Positions 1 through 4,968 of a DNA stretch of 5,136 nucleotides are shown piece after piece (positions within the stretch are counted from its first letter, which is position 1; each line of letters begins with the position of its first letter). The position numbers and the translations under genes were made by a program. Under the pieces are notes generated by a model. That model was not told the DNA's origin and made no database searches. It saw nothing but the letters and a program-made list of their open reading frames with translations. The stretch comes from Bacilli bacterium (lineage in GTDB: Bacteria > Bacillota_I > Bacilli_A > RF39 > UBA660), in the NCBI GenBank assembly GCA_028698535.1, contig JAQVDA010000053.1, positions 1 through 5,136 of the forward strand, in the 5' to 3' direction.

Positions 1-200
1 AAAAGAATAGTGTTTAATTCTAAATCGCTAATAACAACATAAGGAATGCCCGCCACTAAACAAATAGCGTCAATTAAATAATTAACTAGAGGTAATGACT
101 TTGTCGATTGACAGCTTATTAACACTTTTTCATCTTTAGCTACTTTTAATGAGTATCCGACAATAAGATCGGCTAAGCTTTTTAACTTTTCGTTTATCAT
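1..200 (-). CDS. M29-family aminopeptidase, N-terminal part (runs off window)
   Basis: Reading leftward from an ATG at 200-198, 66 codons stay open to the window edge. The N-terminus (MINEKLKSLADLIVGYSLKV, then KDEKVLIS, a PLVNYLIDAI stretch and AGIPYVVISD) matches the start of M29 metallo-aminopeptidases (AmpS/AmpT/PepS type): a helix with LADLIVNYS, then a beta strand with KVLIS, then 'PLVRAL..E..KAGA'. Such enzymes are cytoplasmic, metal-dependent, and remove N-terminal residues from peptides. Only the first of the two family domains is present; the metal ligands lie in the C-terminal part, outside the window, so activity cannot be judged. A Shine-Dalgarno GGTGAGG (204-210) supports the start. 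It diverges from the 46-aa gene at 259, leaving a 58-base gap. The identification rests on remembered family sequence over 66 residues. Confidence 0.72.
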   Translation of the reverse strand, partial: MINEKLKSLADLIVGYSLKVAKDEKVLISCQSTKSLPLVNYLIDAICLVAGIPYVVISDLELNTIL

Positions 201-206
201 ATACCT

Positions 207-235
207 CACCTTTTTTAACTTTGACACATAAAATA
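207..235 (+). promoter_or_regulatory. Candidate sigma-K-type promoter for the 46-aa gene
   Basis: CATAAAATA at 227-235 fits the sigma-K -10 consensus CATAnnnTA exactly, and CACC at 207-210, 16 bases upstream, fits the -35 consensus mACm. The predicted start near 241-243 falls at the very edge of the ribosome binding site (242-248), so the leader would be unusually short. There is also a TTGACA at 221-226, but no -10 box at a workable distance. The -35 overlaps the peptidase ribosome binding site. AT-rich DNA gives such matches by chance, so this is inference. Confidence 0.35.
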
Positions 236-258
236 AATAGGAAAGGAGTTAAGATATT

Positions 259-399
259 ATGTATAATCATCGAATTGGTGGCGGTTTTCTCCTCCCTTTT
301 GCAGCCGGTTTATTATTTCCGCGACGTCTTTTATATCCTTACCCATATTATTACCCATATTCATACTATCCATACTACCCATACTATCCTTATTATTAA
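259..399 (+). CDS. 46-aa Gly/Tyr/Pro-rich small protein, candidate spore surface protein
   Basis: A 46-codon frame from ATG 259 to TAA 397-399, preceded by a strong Shine-Dalgarno (GAAAGGAGT, 241-249) ten bases upstream. A longer frame (221-439) overlaps it but has no comparable ribosome binding site and gives no sensible protein. Residues 6-20 form a Gly-rich hydrophobic patch (IGGGFLLPFAAGLLF), followed by PRR and then a tail (26-46) of 14 Tyr, 6 Pro and 1 Ser in a PYY-type repeat. Short proteins with a glycine/hydrophobic head and Tyr-Pro repeat tail are common in spore-forming Bacilli. Tyr-rich tails occur in coat proteins, where they can be cross-linked; a coat role here is inference, helped by the sigma-K-like promoter and nearby coat genes. 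The hydrophobic patch could instead anchor it at a membrane. No exact family is recognised. Confidence 0.7.
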   Translation: MYNHRIGGGFLLPFAAGLLFPRRLLYPYPYYYPYSYYPYYPYYPYY

Positions 400-511
400 G
401 ATAATTAAATATTATCTGGTAAATATATACCTTAAATAACCTGGCGTCCTTTTATATTCATTAATAACCCAGATTGCTTTTATTATTAACTAAAGTAAAA
501 CAAAAATACTA

Positions 512-537
512 AAAATCCTATTTTAAAATAGGATTTT
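512..537. terminator. Bidirectional Rho-independent terminator
   Basis: A perfect 26-base palindrome with two 13-base arms (core ATCCTA/TAGGAT, AT-rich centre). T-rich tracts follow on both strands: to about 545 on +, and down to about 500 on -. It lies between the convergent 46-aa gene and the histidine kinase and can end both transcripts. Bases 400-511 before it hold no gene that I can support. Confidence 0.8.
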
Positions 538-540
538 ATT

Positions 541-1779
541 TTAATAATTACGCGGTAATTTTATTATAACAGTGGTCCCCACATTTATTTTTGACTCAAA
601 CAGAATCAAACCGCCATGGGCCCCAATTATTTCTTTCGCTAAAAATAATCCCAATCCCGTCCCCTTTTTCTTAGTCGTATAGAAAGCTTCATCAATCCGA
701 CTTAAAATTTCCTGATCAATGCCATTACCATTATCCTTAATAAAAATACTAATCCATTTATCATCATGTTCAACGGAAATCTTTAACACCCCGTGCTTAT
801 TATTTGGTATCGCTTCAATCGCATTTTTGATAATATTAATAAAAACCTGCTTTAAGCGATTGTAATCGCCTAAAAAATATAAATCTTGATTAGGTATTTT
901 AATACTAGTTCTAATTCGCCTTGTCTTAAATAAAGATAAAGCCGAAGCACAAACATCATCCATTAATAAATGGATATCCAAAATATCTTTTTCAATTTTA
1001 ATCTTCGTAAAATCTAAAAAGTCAGTTAGTAACATTAAAGTCCGATCAATTTCCTGATGAATAATGGGAATATATTTTTCCACCTGGCGTTTATCATTAA
1101 CATCAAACATATCCAAGTAACCTTTACAAACCGCAATGGGGTTTTTTATTTCATGAGTAATTTTAAATAACGAATCTTTTAATTGTTTTTCTTTTTCTAA
1201 TTGCTTAATATTAATATTTAAATTTATAATGTTCTCACACTGATTTATGATTGAAATTATTATATAAGTTAATAAATAAAAGGTCAACATAATTACCAAT
1301 ATATTACCCATGGATATAAAATTACAATTCATTAAATTATCAACATAAAAAAGTAAACTAACGCCTTTAACAACGGTATATAAATTAAGTAAGTAAATAA
1401 AGGGATAGTTTTTTTTCTTTAACCAAAGATAAATTATTAGATACAAAGAATAGACCATAATAATTAAAAGCGGATACCATTCTAAAATGAAAACATCATA
1501 CAGGCCCATAAAAATAGATAATATAACCGCACCTGATTGTCTCTCTTTATAATACGCGATTAATAGTGGTATATTAAATAAAACCATCCAACTACGATTG
1601 GTATACTCATATCCATATTTGATACTTAAAAATAAAGAAGTAAACAAGGCTAAATCAAGTATTAATTTATTTTCAAGCTCATTAACATTTCGCATATAAG
1701 CAACATAAAATAAATAACATAATAACGGGAAAATTATATATATTACTTCTAACCATAATCCTTCGATAATGTTCATCAT
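541..1779 (-). CDS. Membrane sensor histidine kinase, orphan, sporulation-kinase-like
   Basis: 412 aa. Residues 1-178 hold about six or seven hydrophobic segments with short loops and no PAS or HAMP domain. A charged linker (180-202, likely coiled coil) leads into a HisKA domain with the H-box ITHEIKNP; H209 is the predicted phosphorylation site. The ATPase domain has the N-box FINIIKNAIEA (N315/N319), G1 DNGNGI (349-354), an F-box region at EAFYTTKKK (364-372) and G2 GTGLGL (373-378), so it looks catalytically complete. The architecture, multi-pass membrane head then kinase core, resembles B. subtilis KinB, and HEIKNP followed by a GYL segment is typical of sporulation kinases. No response regulator is adjacent, also usual for phosphorelay kinases; input to Spo0F/Spo0A is inference. 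Two ATGs stand in tandem (1779 and 1776). Shine-Dalgarno spacing slightly favours the second, and a hairpin covers both. Numbering is from the first. Confidence 0.93.
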   Translation of the reverse strand: MMNIIEGLWLEVIYIIFPLLCYLFYVAYMRNVNELENKLILDLALFTSLFLSIKYGYEYTNRSWMVLFNIPLLIAYYKERQSGAVILSIFMGLYDVFILEWYPLLIIMVYSLYLIIYLWLKKKNYPFIYLLNLYTVVKGVSLLFYVDNLMNCNFISMGNILVIMLTFYLLTYIIISIINQCENIINLNINIKQLEKEKQLKDSLFKITHEIKNPIAVCKGYLDMFDVNDKRQVEKYIPIIHQEIDRTLMLLTDFLDFTKIKIEKDILDIHLLMDDVCASALSLFKTRRIRTSIKIPNQDLYFLGDYNRLKQVFINIIKNAIEAIPNNKHGVLKISVEHDDKWISIFIKDNGNGIDQEILSRIDEAFYTTKKKGTGLGLFLAKEIIGAHGGLILFESKINVGTTVIIKLPRNY

Positions 1780-1800
1780 ATCACCCCTTGGTGATATGAT
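1774..1800 (-). promoter_or_regulatory. Hairpin covering the kinase ribosome binding site and start codons
   Basis: Bases 1775-1800 are a perfect inverted repeat: 11-base arms (ATCATATCACC / GGTGATATGAT) around a 4-base loop. In the kinase mRNA the loop is AAGG and the 3' arm is GGTGATATGAT, so the Shine-Dalgarno (AAGGGGTGAT) and the first ATG are inside the structure. It could repress translation, or the same DNA palindrome could be an operator for a dimeric regulator. The symmetry is seen directly; the function is inferred. Confidence 0.55.
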
Positions 1801-1830
1801 AATATCTAATTAGTTTGTCACATTTTGTCG

Positions 1831-1864
1831 AAAAAATAAAAAAAGTGACATATCTTATCACTTT
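1831..1864 (-). terminator. Rho-independent terminator after the EIIB-like gene
   Basis: On the minus strand AAAGTGA (1864-1858) pairs with TCACTTT (1848-1842) across a 9-base loop, followed by a T-rich run with one A down to 1831. The stem is short and AT-rich, so some read-through into the kinase gene is likely. The TGA stop of the EIIB-like gene lies inside the stem. Confidence 0.55.
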
Positions 1865-2163
1865 AGGTCATCGATATACTTTTTTAATTTTTTTGAACTA
1901 GGGCCCAATACAATCTTAAGTTGATTATCAATCTCGACAATCCCTTTAGCCCCCAAGCGCTGAATAGCGTCCTTATCAACAATGGAGACATCTTTTAAAG
2001 TCACCTTAAGTCTTGAAAAACTATATTCAGAGTTGATGATGTTATTAATACCACCCAAATACTGAATTAATTTATTCATCTCAAGGTGGATATCTTTTTT
2101 ATTGGCCTTAATAATAGCTAGAGCAATAATTAACATGACTACGATAATTATTAAATATTCCAA
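1858..2163 (-). CDS. Membrane-anchored EIIB-like PTS domain lacking the active-site cysteine
   Basis: 101 aa from a TTG at 2163-2161. An upstream GTG (2172) gives a longer frame, but it sits inside the Shine-Dalgarno AGGTGA (2174-2169), which is spaced correctly for the TTG. Residues 2-18 form one transmembrane helix. Residues 28-100 match the glucose-type PTS EIIB fold: YLGGINNI, then SRLKVTLKD, VDKDAIQRLGAKGIVEIDNQLKIVLGP, and a final helix. In true EIIB proteins the phosphate-carrying cysteine starts the 'CxTRLR' motif; here that place is Ser48 (SFSRLK), so phosphotransfer by the usual route is not possible. A sensory, scaffolding or sugar-transporter-partner role is inference. It has its own strong promoter, runs in the same direction as the kinase (78 bases away), and ends in TGA followed directly by TAA. 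Confidence 0.82.
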   Translation of the reverse strand: MEYLIIIVVMLIIALAIIKANKKDIHLEMNKLIQYLGGINNIINSEYSFSRLKVTLKDVSIVDKDAIQRLGAKGIVEIDNQLKIVLGPSSKKLKKYIDDLK

Positions 2164-2180
2164 TTTAATCACCTGCGTAC

Positions 2181-2209
2181 ATTATACTAATTTTTGGGGA
2201 AAAAAGCAA
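2181..2209 (-). promoter_or_regulatory. Sigma-A-type promoter of the EIIB-like gene
   Basis: On the minus strand TTGCTT (2209-2204) is followed after exactly 17 bases by a perfect TATAAT (2186-2181). The predicted start, around 2175, touches the Shine-Dalgarno (2174-2169), so the leader is about 12 bases long. Confidence 0.65.
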
Positions 2210-2242
2210 CCAACCCAAATCTAAAGATCATTTGAATATTTA

Positions 2243-2275
2243 ACACCATAGGTATTAACTACACACCATAATTTA
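2243..2275 (+). promoter_or_regulatory. Candidate sigma-K-type promoter region of the CotY/CotZ gene
   Basis: CATAATTTA (2267-2275) fits the sigma-K -10 consensus CATAnnnTA. No good mACm lies 15-17 bases upstream (CACC at 2244-2247 is 19 away). The octamer ACACCATA occurs twice, at 2243-2250 and 2263-2270, exactly 20 bases apart, which could mark two binding events on one face of the helix. cotXYZ promoters in B. subtilis need the activator GerE and have weak -35 boxes, which would suit this pattern, but that is inference. Confidence 0.35.
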
Positions 2276-2326
2276 ATAATAGAATATCTTATTATTGAAA
2301 ATATAAATGAAGGGGTGGATTTATAT

Positions 2327-2860
2327 ATGTGTGATTCTAAAACAACAACCAGAGATTGTTGTGGCCTACATGAAACTTTAGCGGTAATACTTAGACTTCA
2401 AGAACATGTTGAAGAAATTGGTGAGGTTCTAGATACTTGTGACAAGCCATTTTTAGGACCAAGAGCAAACAAGAAAATTTTTAATACACGACCAATCATG
2501 TTATTTACCCAAAATAATGAACCATGGGCAATGCCAATCGAAGATGATTTATGCCCAACTATTAGTATTGGTAGTGACGCGGTTGATGTTGACAGGGTTG
2601 AAGATAATGAAAGTAGTTTTGACCTTCCTGGTACCAAAAAAATTATTGAACCAACTAAGAAAACTCAACCAATCATAACTTCAACCGTTTTCCGACTAGA
2701 AAAATTAGGACCTTGTACCGCTACATTCCGAGTTTTAATTCCGATTAAGAAATGTGGCAAATGTTTCTTTAAGAGAACCGATTCGTTCTTCACTGTTAAC
2801 TTATGTTGTTTCTGTGCCATTAAATGTTTGCCAGATACATTCGTTGAATGCGTTTGTTAA
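2327..2860 (+). CDS. cotZ: Spore coat protein of the CotY/CotZ/ExsY family
   Basis: 177 aa from ATG 2327, with Shine-Dalgarno AAGGGGTGG (2310-2318) eight bases upstream. A GTG at 2315 would extend the frame by four residues but lies inside that site. The C-terminal half carries the family hallmarks: FRLEKLGPCTATFRVLIP (122-139), then a Cys pair KKCGKC (141-146), then FTVNLCCFCAIKCLPDTFVE (155-174), close to the CotZ 'CxTxxFFRVE...DLDCFCAINCL' pattern. There are 14 cysteines, consistent with disulfide cross-linking into the outer crust or exosporium layer, where these proteins assemble into two-dimensional sheets. Residues 66-115 form an acidic, Pro-containing stretch that seems longer than the equivalent region of B. 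subtilis CotZ. The paralogue (CotY, CotZ or ExsY) cannot be decided from sequence alone; the symbol marks the family. Confidence 0.88.
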   Translation: MCDSKTTTRDCCGLHETLAVILRLQEHVEEIGEVLDTCDKPFLGPRANKKIFNTRPIMLFTQNNEPWAMPIEDDLCPTISIGSDAVDVDRVEDNESSFDLPGTKKIIEPTKKTQPIITSTVFRLEKLGPCTATFRVLIPIKKCGKCFFKRTDSFFTVNLCCFCAIKCLPDTFVECVC

Positions 2861-2866
2861 TTACTC

Positions 2867-2895
2867 AATAAAAGGCCTAGTGCCTTTTATTTTTT
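2867..2895 (+). terminator. Rho-independent terminator after the CotY/CotZ gene
   Basis: Perfect 10-base arms AATAAAAGGC (2867-2876) and GCCTTTTATT (2882-2891) around loop CTAGT, then a T run to 2895. It overlaps the stop codon of the convergent gene (2889-2887). On the minus strand the following tract is less T-rich, so it works best for the plus strand. Confidence 0.82.
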
Positions 2896-3240
2896 GACTT
2901 TAATATCTACTATATCCACTATGGGAATTAATTTATTATCAGTGGTAATTAAATGAGTTTTATTTTTACCTATTATTTTAGTTATCACGTTTTCGGCGTT
3001 AGTTACTATTTCTAAATCTAAATCATATAAATATTTAGGTAATTCCAATAATGAGTTTATTTTTTCATCAATACTTTGAGCCGTAAACTTCTCAATATTA
3101 GTAGTTATTTTATTAACTGATGCTTTGGTTTTAAGTTTTTGCGTTTTAGTATCTTGGTGCTTAGAATAAAATAGCTGTTGTGAATTAGTTATTTTTTTTA
3201 CTATCGGATTAACAAAAAGGCTCGGTTTTCGCATATCCAT
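2887..3240 (-). CDS. Probable CotO-like spore coat protein
   Basis: 117 aa from ATG 3240, with a good ribosome binding site (AAAGGATGTGAT, 3255-3244). The layout recalls the CotO family: a short N-terminal box (KPSLFVNPIVKK, 5-16), a basic low-complexity linker (about 28-50, Lys/Thr/Gln-rich), and a C-terminal domain beginning 'IDEKINSLLELPKYL' (57-71). A run of beta strands follows (LEIVTNAENVITKII, HLITTDNKLIPIVDIVDIKV). CotO proteins carry 'EKI.YLLNLP.YVP...CEI.T....Y.G.I' and end in a similar strand pattern. The match is by remembered pattern and the key 'P..KCE' residues are not conserved, so the family call is moderate. CotO is a morphogenetic factor for the outer coat or exosporium encasement. 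The nearby CotY/CotZ gene and a sigma-K-like promoter support a coat role. It converges on that gene and diverges from the SEDS gene. Confidence 0.6.
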   Translation of the reverse strand: MDMRKPSLFVNPIVKKITNSQQLFYSKHQDTKTQKLKTKASVNKITTNIEKFTAQSIDEKINSLLELPKYLYDLDLEIVTNAENVITKIIGKNKTHLITTDNKLIPIVDIVDIKVKK

Positions 3241-3262
3241 CTTATCACATCCTTTTTCCTTA

Positions 3263-3290
3263 TATTTTATGATAAAAGTTTACAAATGTT
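3263..3290 (-). promoter_or_regulatory. Candidate sigma-K-type promoter of the CotO-like gene
   Basis: On the minus strand AACA (3290-3287) is followed after 15 bases by CATAAAATA (3271-3263), fitting mACm...CATAnnnTA. The -10 nonamer is identical to the one before the 46-aa gene. The predicted start near 3256 leaves about 16 bases to the ATG. It sits back to back with the SEDS promoter. Confidence 0.45.
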
Positions 3291-3293
3291 TCA

Positions 3294-3302
3294 TGATATA
3301 AT
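3294..3302 (+). promoter_or_regulatory. Extended -10 sigma-A promoter of the SEDS gene
   Basis: TGATATAAT (3294-3302) is a perfect extended -10 (TGnTATAAT). No good -35 lies 17 bases upstream (TTTACA at 3279-3284 is too close), which is tolerated with an extended -10. The predicted start near 3309 gives a leader of about 19 bases. It partly covers the minus-strand promoter of the CotO-like gene, so the two may interfere. Confidence 0.55.
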
Positions 3303-3327
3303 ATGAAAGTCTATGGGGTGATATATA

Positions 3328-4458
3328 TTGAAAAATTTATCTAAATACAAAGTTGATAATGGTCTGCTTGTGGCTCTTCTATTAATGGCTATAGTAAGTA
3401 TTACCACCATCTATAGTGCGGAGCAGTTATTACCTATGGCGATGCACGATTTATATATTAAACAAAGCATTTGGTTTATCATCGGATTTATTGTTGCTTA
3501 TAGCATTATGTCTCTAGGTAATGAAATCATTTATAAAAATGTTTGGTTATTGTATGGATTAGGTATTGCAATGTTATTATTATTACTAATCTTTGGGACC
3601 CCTATTAATGGGGCTAAATGCTGGGTTATGTTGCCCGGTATAGGTAGCGTTCAACCAAGTGAGTTTATGAAAATAATTTTAATTATTACCTTGGCACATA
3701 CTATTAACAACTTTAATGAAAGGAAAAAAGAACCCACCGTCGCCGAGGAATTGAAGTTTTTAACTCATATTGCCATCCTGGTTTTAATTCCTACCATATT
3801 AACCTTTCTGCAACCAGATACCGGAATGGTTATTATTTATTTAATAATTACTTTAGTCATGTTATTTATCTCTGGCATTAGATATGGTTGGTTTATTTTC
3901 TTTTTTGGCTCTTTAATACTAGCTCTAACCGTTATTATTAGTTTATATTTTTTTCAACAAGATTTATTTATTAAGTTATTTGGGACCAATTTATTTTATC
4001 GTTTAGATCGATTACTAGATTGGTCCAGCGGTATTGGTATGCAGTTAAAAAACTCTATTACTGTCATTGGGGCGGCTGGTTTAACTGGTTACGGCTTTGC
4101 CAAAACACCTTTATATTTCCCCGAACCCCATACTGATTTCATTTTTGCCGTTTTTTCTAGTAATTATGGTTTAATTGGTTCTATTTTACTTATTGCTCTA
4201 TTACTGTTTTTTAACTACCAACTTCTTAATCTAACTACCAAAAATATCAGCAATATTAATAAATACCTAATCGCGGGGGTTTTTGGCATGTTAGTTTATC
4301 AACAAATACAAAGTATTGCTATGACTATTGGTTTATTACCCATCACCGGCATTACGCTACCATTTATTAGTTATGGTGGTTCCAGTTTATTATCCTATAT
4401 GATAATGATTGGTATTGTCTTTAATATTTCTAATCAGTCAATCCGTTTTACCAATTAA
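3328..4458 (+). CDS. SEDS-family peptidoglycan polymerase (FtsW/RodA/SpoVE type)
   Basis: 376 aa from a TTG at 3328, with Shine-Dalgarno GGGGTGAT (3315-3322) well placed. About ten transmembrane segments. Diagnostic SEDS motifs are present: GAKCWVMLPGIGSVQPSEFMKI (starting at G95, invariant W99 and S111-E112), LQPDTG (161-166), the loop PEPHTDFIF with the catalytic aspartate D270, and GLLPITGITLPFISYGGSS (335-353). SEDS proteins polymerise glycan strands from lipid II in the membrane, paired with a class B PBP: RodA for elongation, FtsW for division, SpoVE for the spore cortex. No PBP gene is in the window. Motifs lean slightly to RodA, but the paralogue is not certain. Two departures are visible: Cys98 where Arg or Ser is usual in 'GA(K/R)xW', and FSSNYGLIG (276-284) where most members have an acidic '(G/A)EE.G'. 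Spore context makes a SpoVE-like role possible. Confidence 0.9.
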   Translation: MKNLSKYKVDNGLLVALLLMAIVSITTIYSAEQLLPMAMHDLYIKQSIWFIIGFIVAYSIMSLGNEIIYKNVWLLYGLGIAMLLLLLIFGTPINGAKCWVMLPGIGSVQPSEFMKIILIITLAHTINNFNERKKEPTVAEELKFLTHIAILVLIPTILTFLQPDTGMVIIYLIITLVMLFISGIRYGWFIFFFGSLILALTVIISLYFFQQDLFIKLFGTNLFYRLDRLLDWSSGIGMQLKNSITVIGAAGLTGYGFAKTPLYFPEPHTDFIFAVFSSNYGLIGSILLIALLLFFNYQLLNLTTKNISNINKYLIAGVFGMLVYQQIQSIAMTIGLLPITGITLPFISYGGSSLLSYMIMIGIVFNISNQSIRFTN

Positions 4459-4465
4459 GTTTTAA

Positions 4466-4699
4466 CTAACTATTATTTTCCTCCGTTTTTTCTCTTTCCT
4501 CTAACTCTTCGGTTTTCTCTGTTCTTAATGGCACCTCATCAGTTCGCGCTTCCGCTTTAGCCATGTTATCAGCTGTCATTTCCTCTAAACTATCCACCGA
4601 AAATAAAGTCTCGCGGCCTGATAACTTATCATCATTAGCTTCATTAGCGATATTGTTATCGGTATTAAAGCTTGCCGTATTATCATTTTCTTGTAACAT
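4466..4699 (-). CDS. Acidic, disordered 77-aa protein of unknown function
   Basis: Start ATG at 4699-4697 with a very strong Shine-Dalgarno GAGGAGGG (4715-4708) eight bases away. A TTG six bases further upstream would be too close to that site. Stop TAG. The protein has no Cys, Trp, Tyr or Gly-rich fold elements and is built of Asn, Asp, Glu, Thr, Ala and Lys: an Asn/Asp-rich N-terminal half and a Glu/Thr/Lys/Arg-rich tail (about 52-77, EKTEELEEREKTEEN) that could be helical. It is probably intrinsically disordered and not exported. I do not recognise a family. The strong ribosome binding site is the main argument that it is real; a plus-strand frame over the same bases lacks one. It converges on the SEDS gene with a 7-base gap and no visible terminator, and lies downstream of the tRNA-Ala terminator. 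Confidence 0.65.
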   Translation of the reverse strand: MLQENDNTASFNTDNNIANEANDDKLSGRETLFSVDSLEEMTADNMAKAEARTDEVPLRTEKTEELEEREKTEENNS

Positions 4700-4774
4700 A
4701 AACAAATCCCTCCTCTTTGCTATTTTGTCCCCACATAATAAATTTATGTAAGAAAGAACTCTAATAAAATATAA

Positions 4775-4799
4775 AAAGTACTATAATAGATAGTACTTT
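4775..4799 (-). terminator. Rho-independent terminator of tRNA-Ala
   Basis: Perfect 10-base arms AAAGTACTAT (4775-4784) and ATAGTACTTT (4790-4799) with a 5-base loop. On the minus strand it is followed by a T-rich run (TTATATTTTATT). It lies 11 bases beyond the tRNA CCA end and separates the tRNA from the 77-aa gene. Confidence 0.75.
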
Positions 4800-4810
4800 C
4801 AATCTCATCA

Positions 4811-4886
4811 TGGTGGAGCATAGCGGGATCGAACCGCTGACCTCCTGCTTGCAAGGCAGGCGCTCTCCCAGCTGAGCTAATGCCCC
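4811..4886 (-). tRNA. tRNA-Ala (anticodon UGC)
   Basis: 76 bases including an encoded CCA. Acceptor arms GGGGCAT and ATGCTCC pair with a G3-T70 wobble, the identity mark of tRNA-Ala. The D arm is GCTCAGCTGGGAGAGC, the anticodon stem CCTGC/GCAGG with loop CTTGCAA (anticodon TGC), the variable loop AGGTC, and the T arm AGCGG TTCGATC CCGCT. All arms pair fully. It appears as a single-gene unit, with no rRNA or other tRNA in view. Confidence 0.98.
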
Positions 4887-4910
4887 ATAACAAATTAAAA
4901 ACACAATGTT

Positions 4911-4940
4911 ATGATATCATATTAAAAGGGAAAATGCCAC
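4911..4940 (-). promoter_or_regulatory. Candidate promoter of tRNA-Ala
   Basis: On the minus strand GTGGCA (4940-4935) lies 18 bases before TATCAT (4916-4911), which carries an upstream TG (extended -10). The start would be about 20 bases before the mature tRNA 5' end. If an insertion sequence boundary lies here, the -35 might have been altered by it. Confidence 0.35.
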
Positions 4941-4968
4941 CTTTTTAAGAGGATTTATAACTATTTTA

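Noticed and set aside
221..226. TTGACA as a sigma-A -35 box for the 46-aa gene
   Set aside because: No TATAAT-like element lies 16-18 bases downstream; that position is occupied by the ribosome binding site.
301..396. Short repeating units in the DNA as a CRISPR or microsatellite array
   Set aside because: The repeats are codons of the Pro-Tyr tail with synonymous variation, in frame with a supported gene.
221..439. 72-codon frame on the + strand covering the 46-aa gene
   Set aside because: No ribosome binding site at its start, an Ile/Thr/His-rich product created by reading the Tyr-Pro repeat out of frame, and a better supported gene inside it.
1799..1804. Minus-strand TATTAT as -10 box for the kinase
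   Set aside because: No acceptable -35 or extended -10; the weak match cannot be told from AT-rich background, so no promoter is listed.
2164..2172. GTG start for the EIIB-like protein
   Set aside because: The GTG lies within the AGGTGA that serves as ribosome binding site for the TTG at 2163, and the predicted RNA start is only a few bases before it.
2398..2637. 79-codon minus-strand frame inside the CotY/CotZ gene
   Set aside because: Antisense to a gene with clear family motifs, with no ribosome binding site; a shadow frame.
4733..4749. Short inverted repeat ACATAA/TTATGT before the 77-aa gene
   Set aside because: Only six AT-rich base pairs and not positioned over the ribosome binding site; expected by chance in this composition.
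4563..4751. 62-codon plus-strand frame opposite the acidic 77-aa gene
   Set aside because: No Shine-Dalgarno site; its hydrophobic look comes from complementing acidic codons. The minus-strand frame has a strong site.
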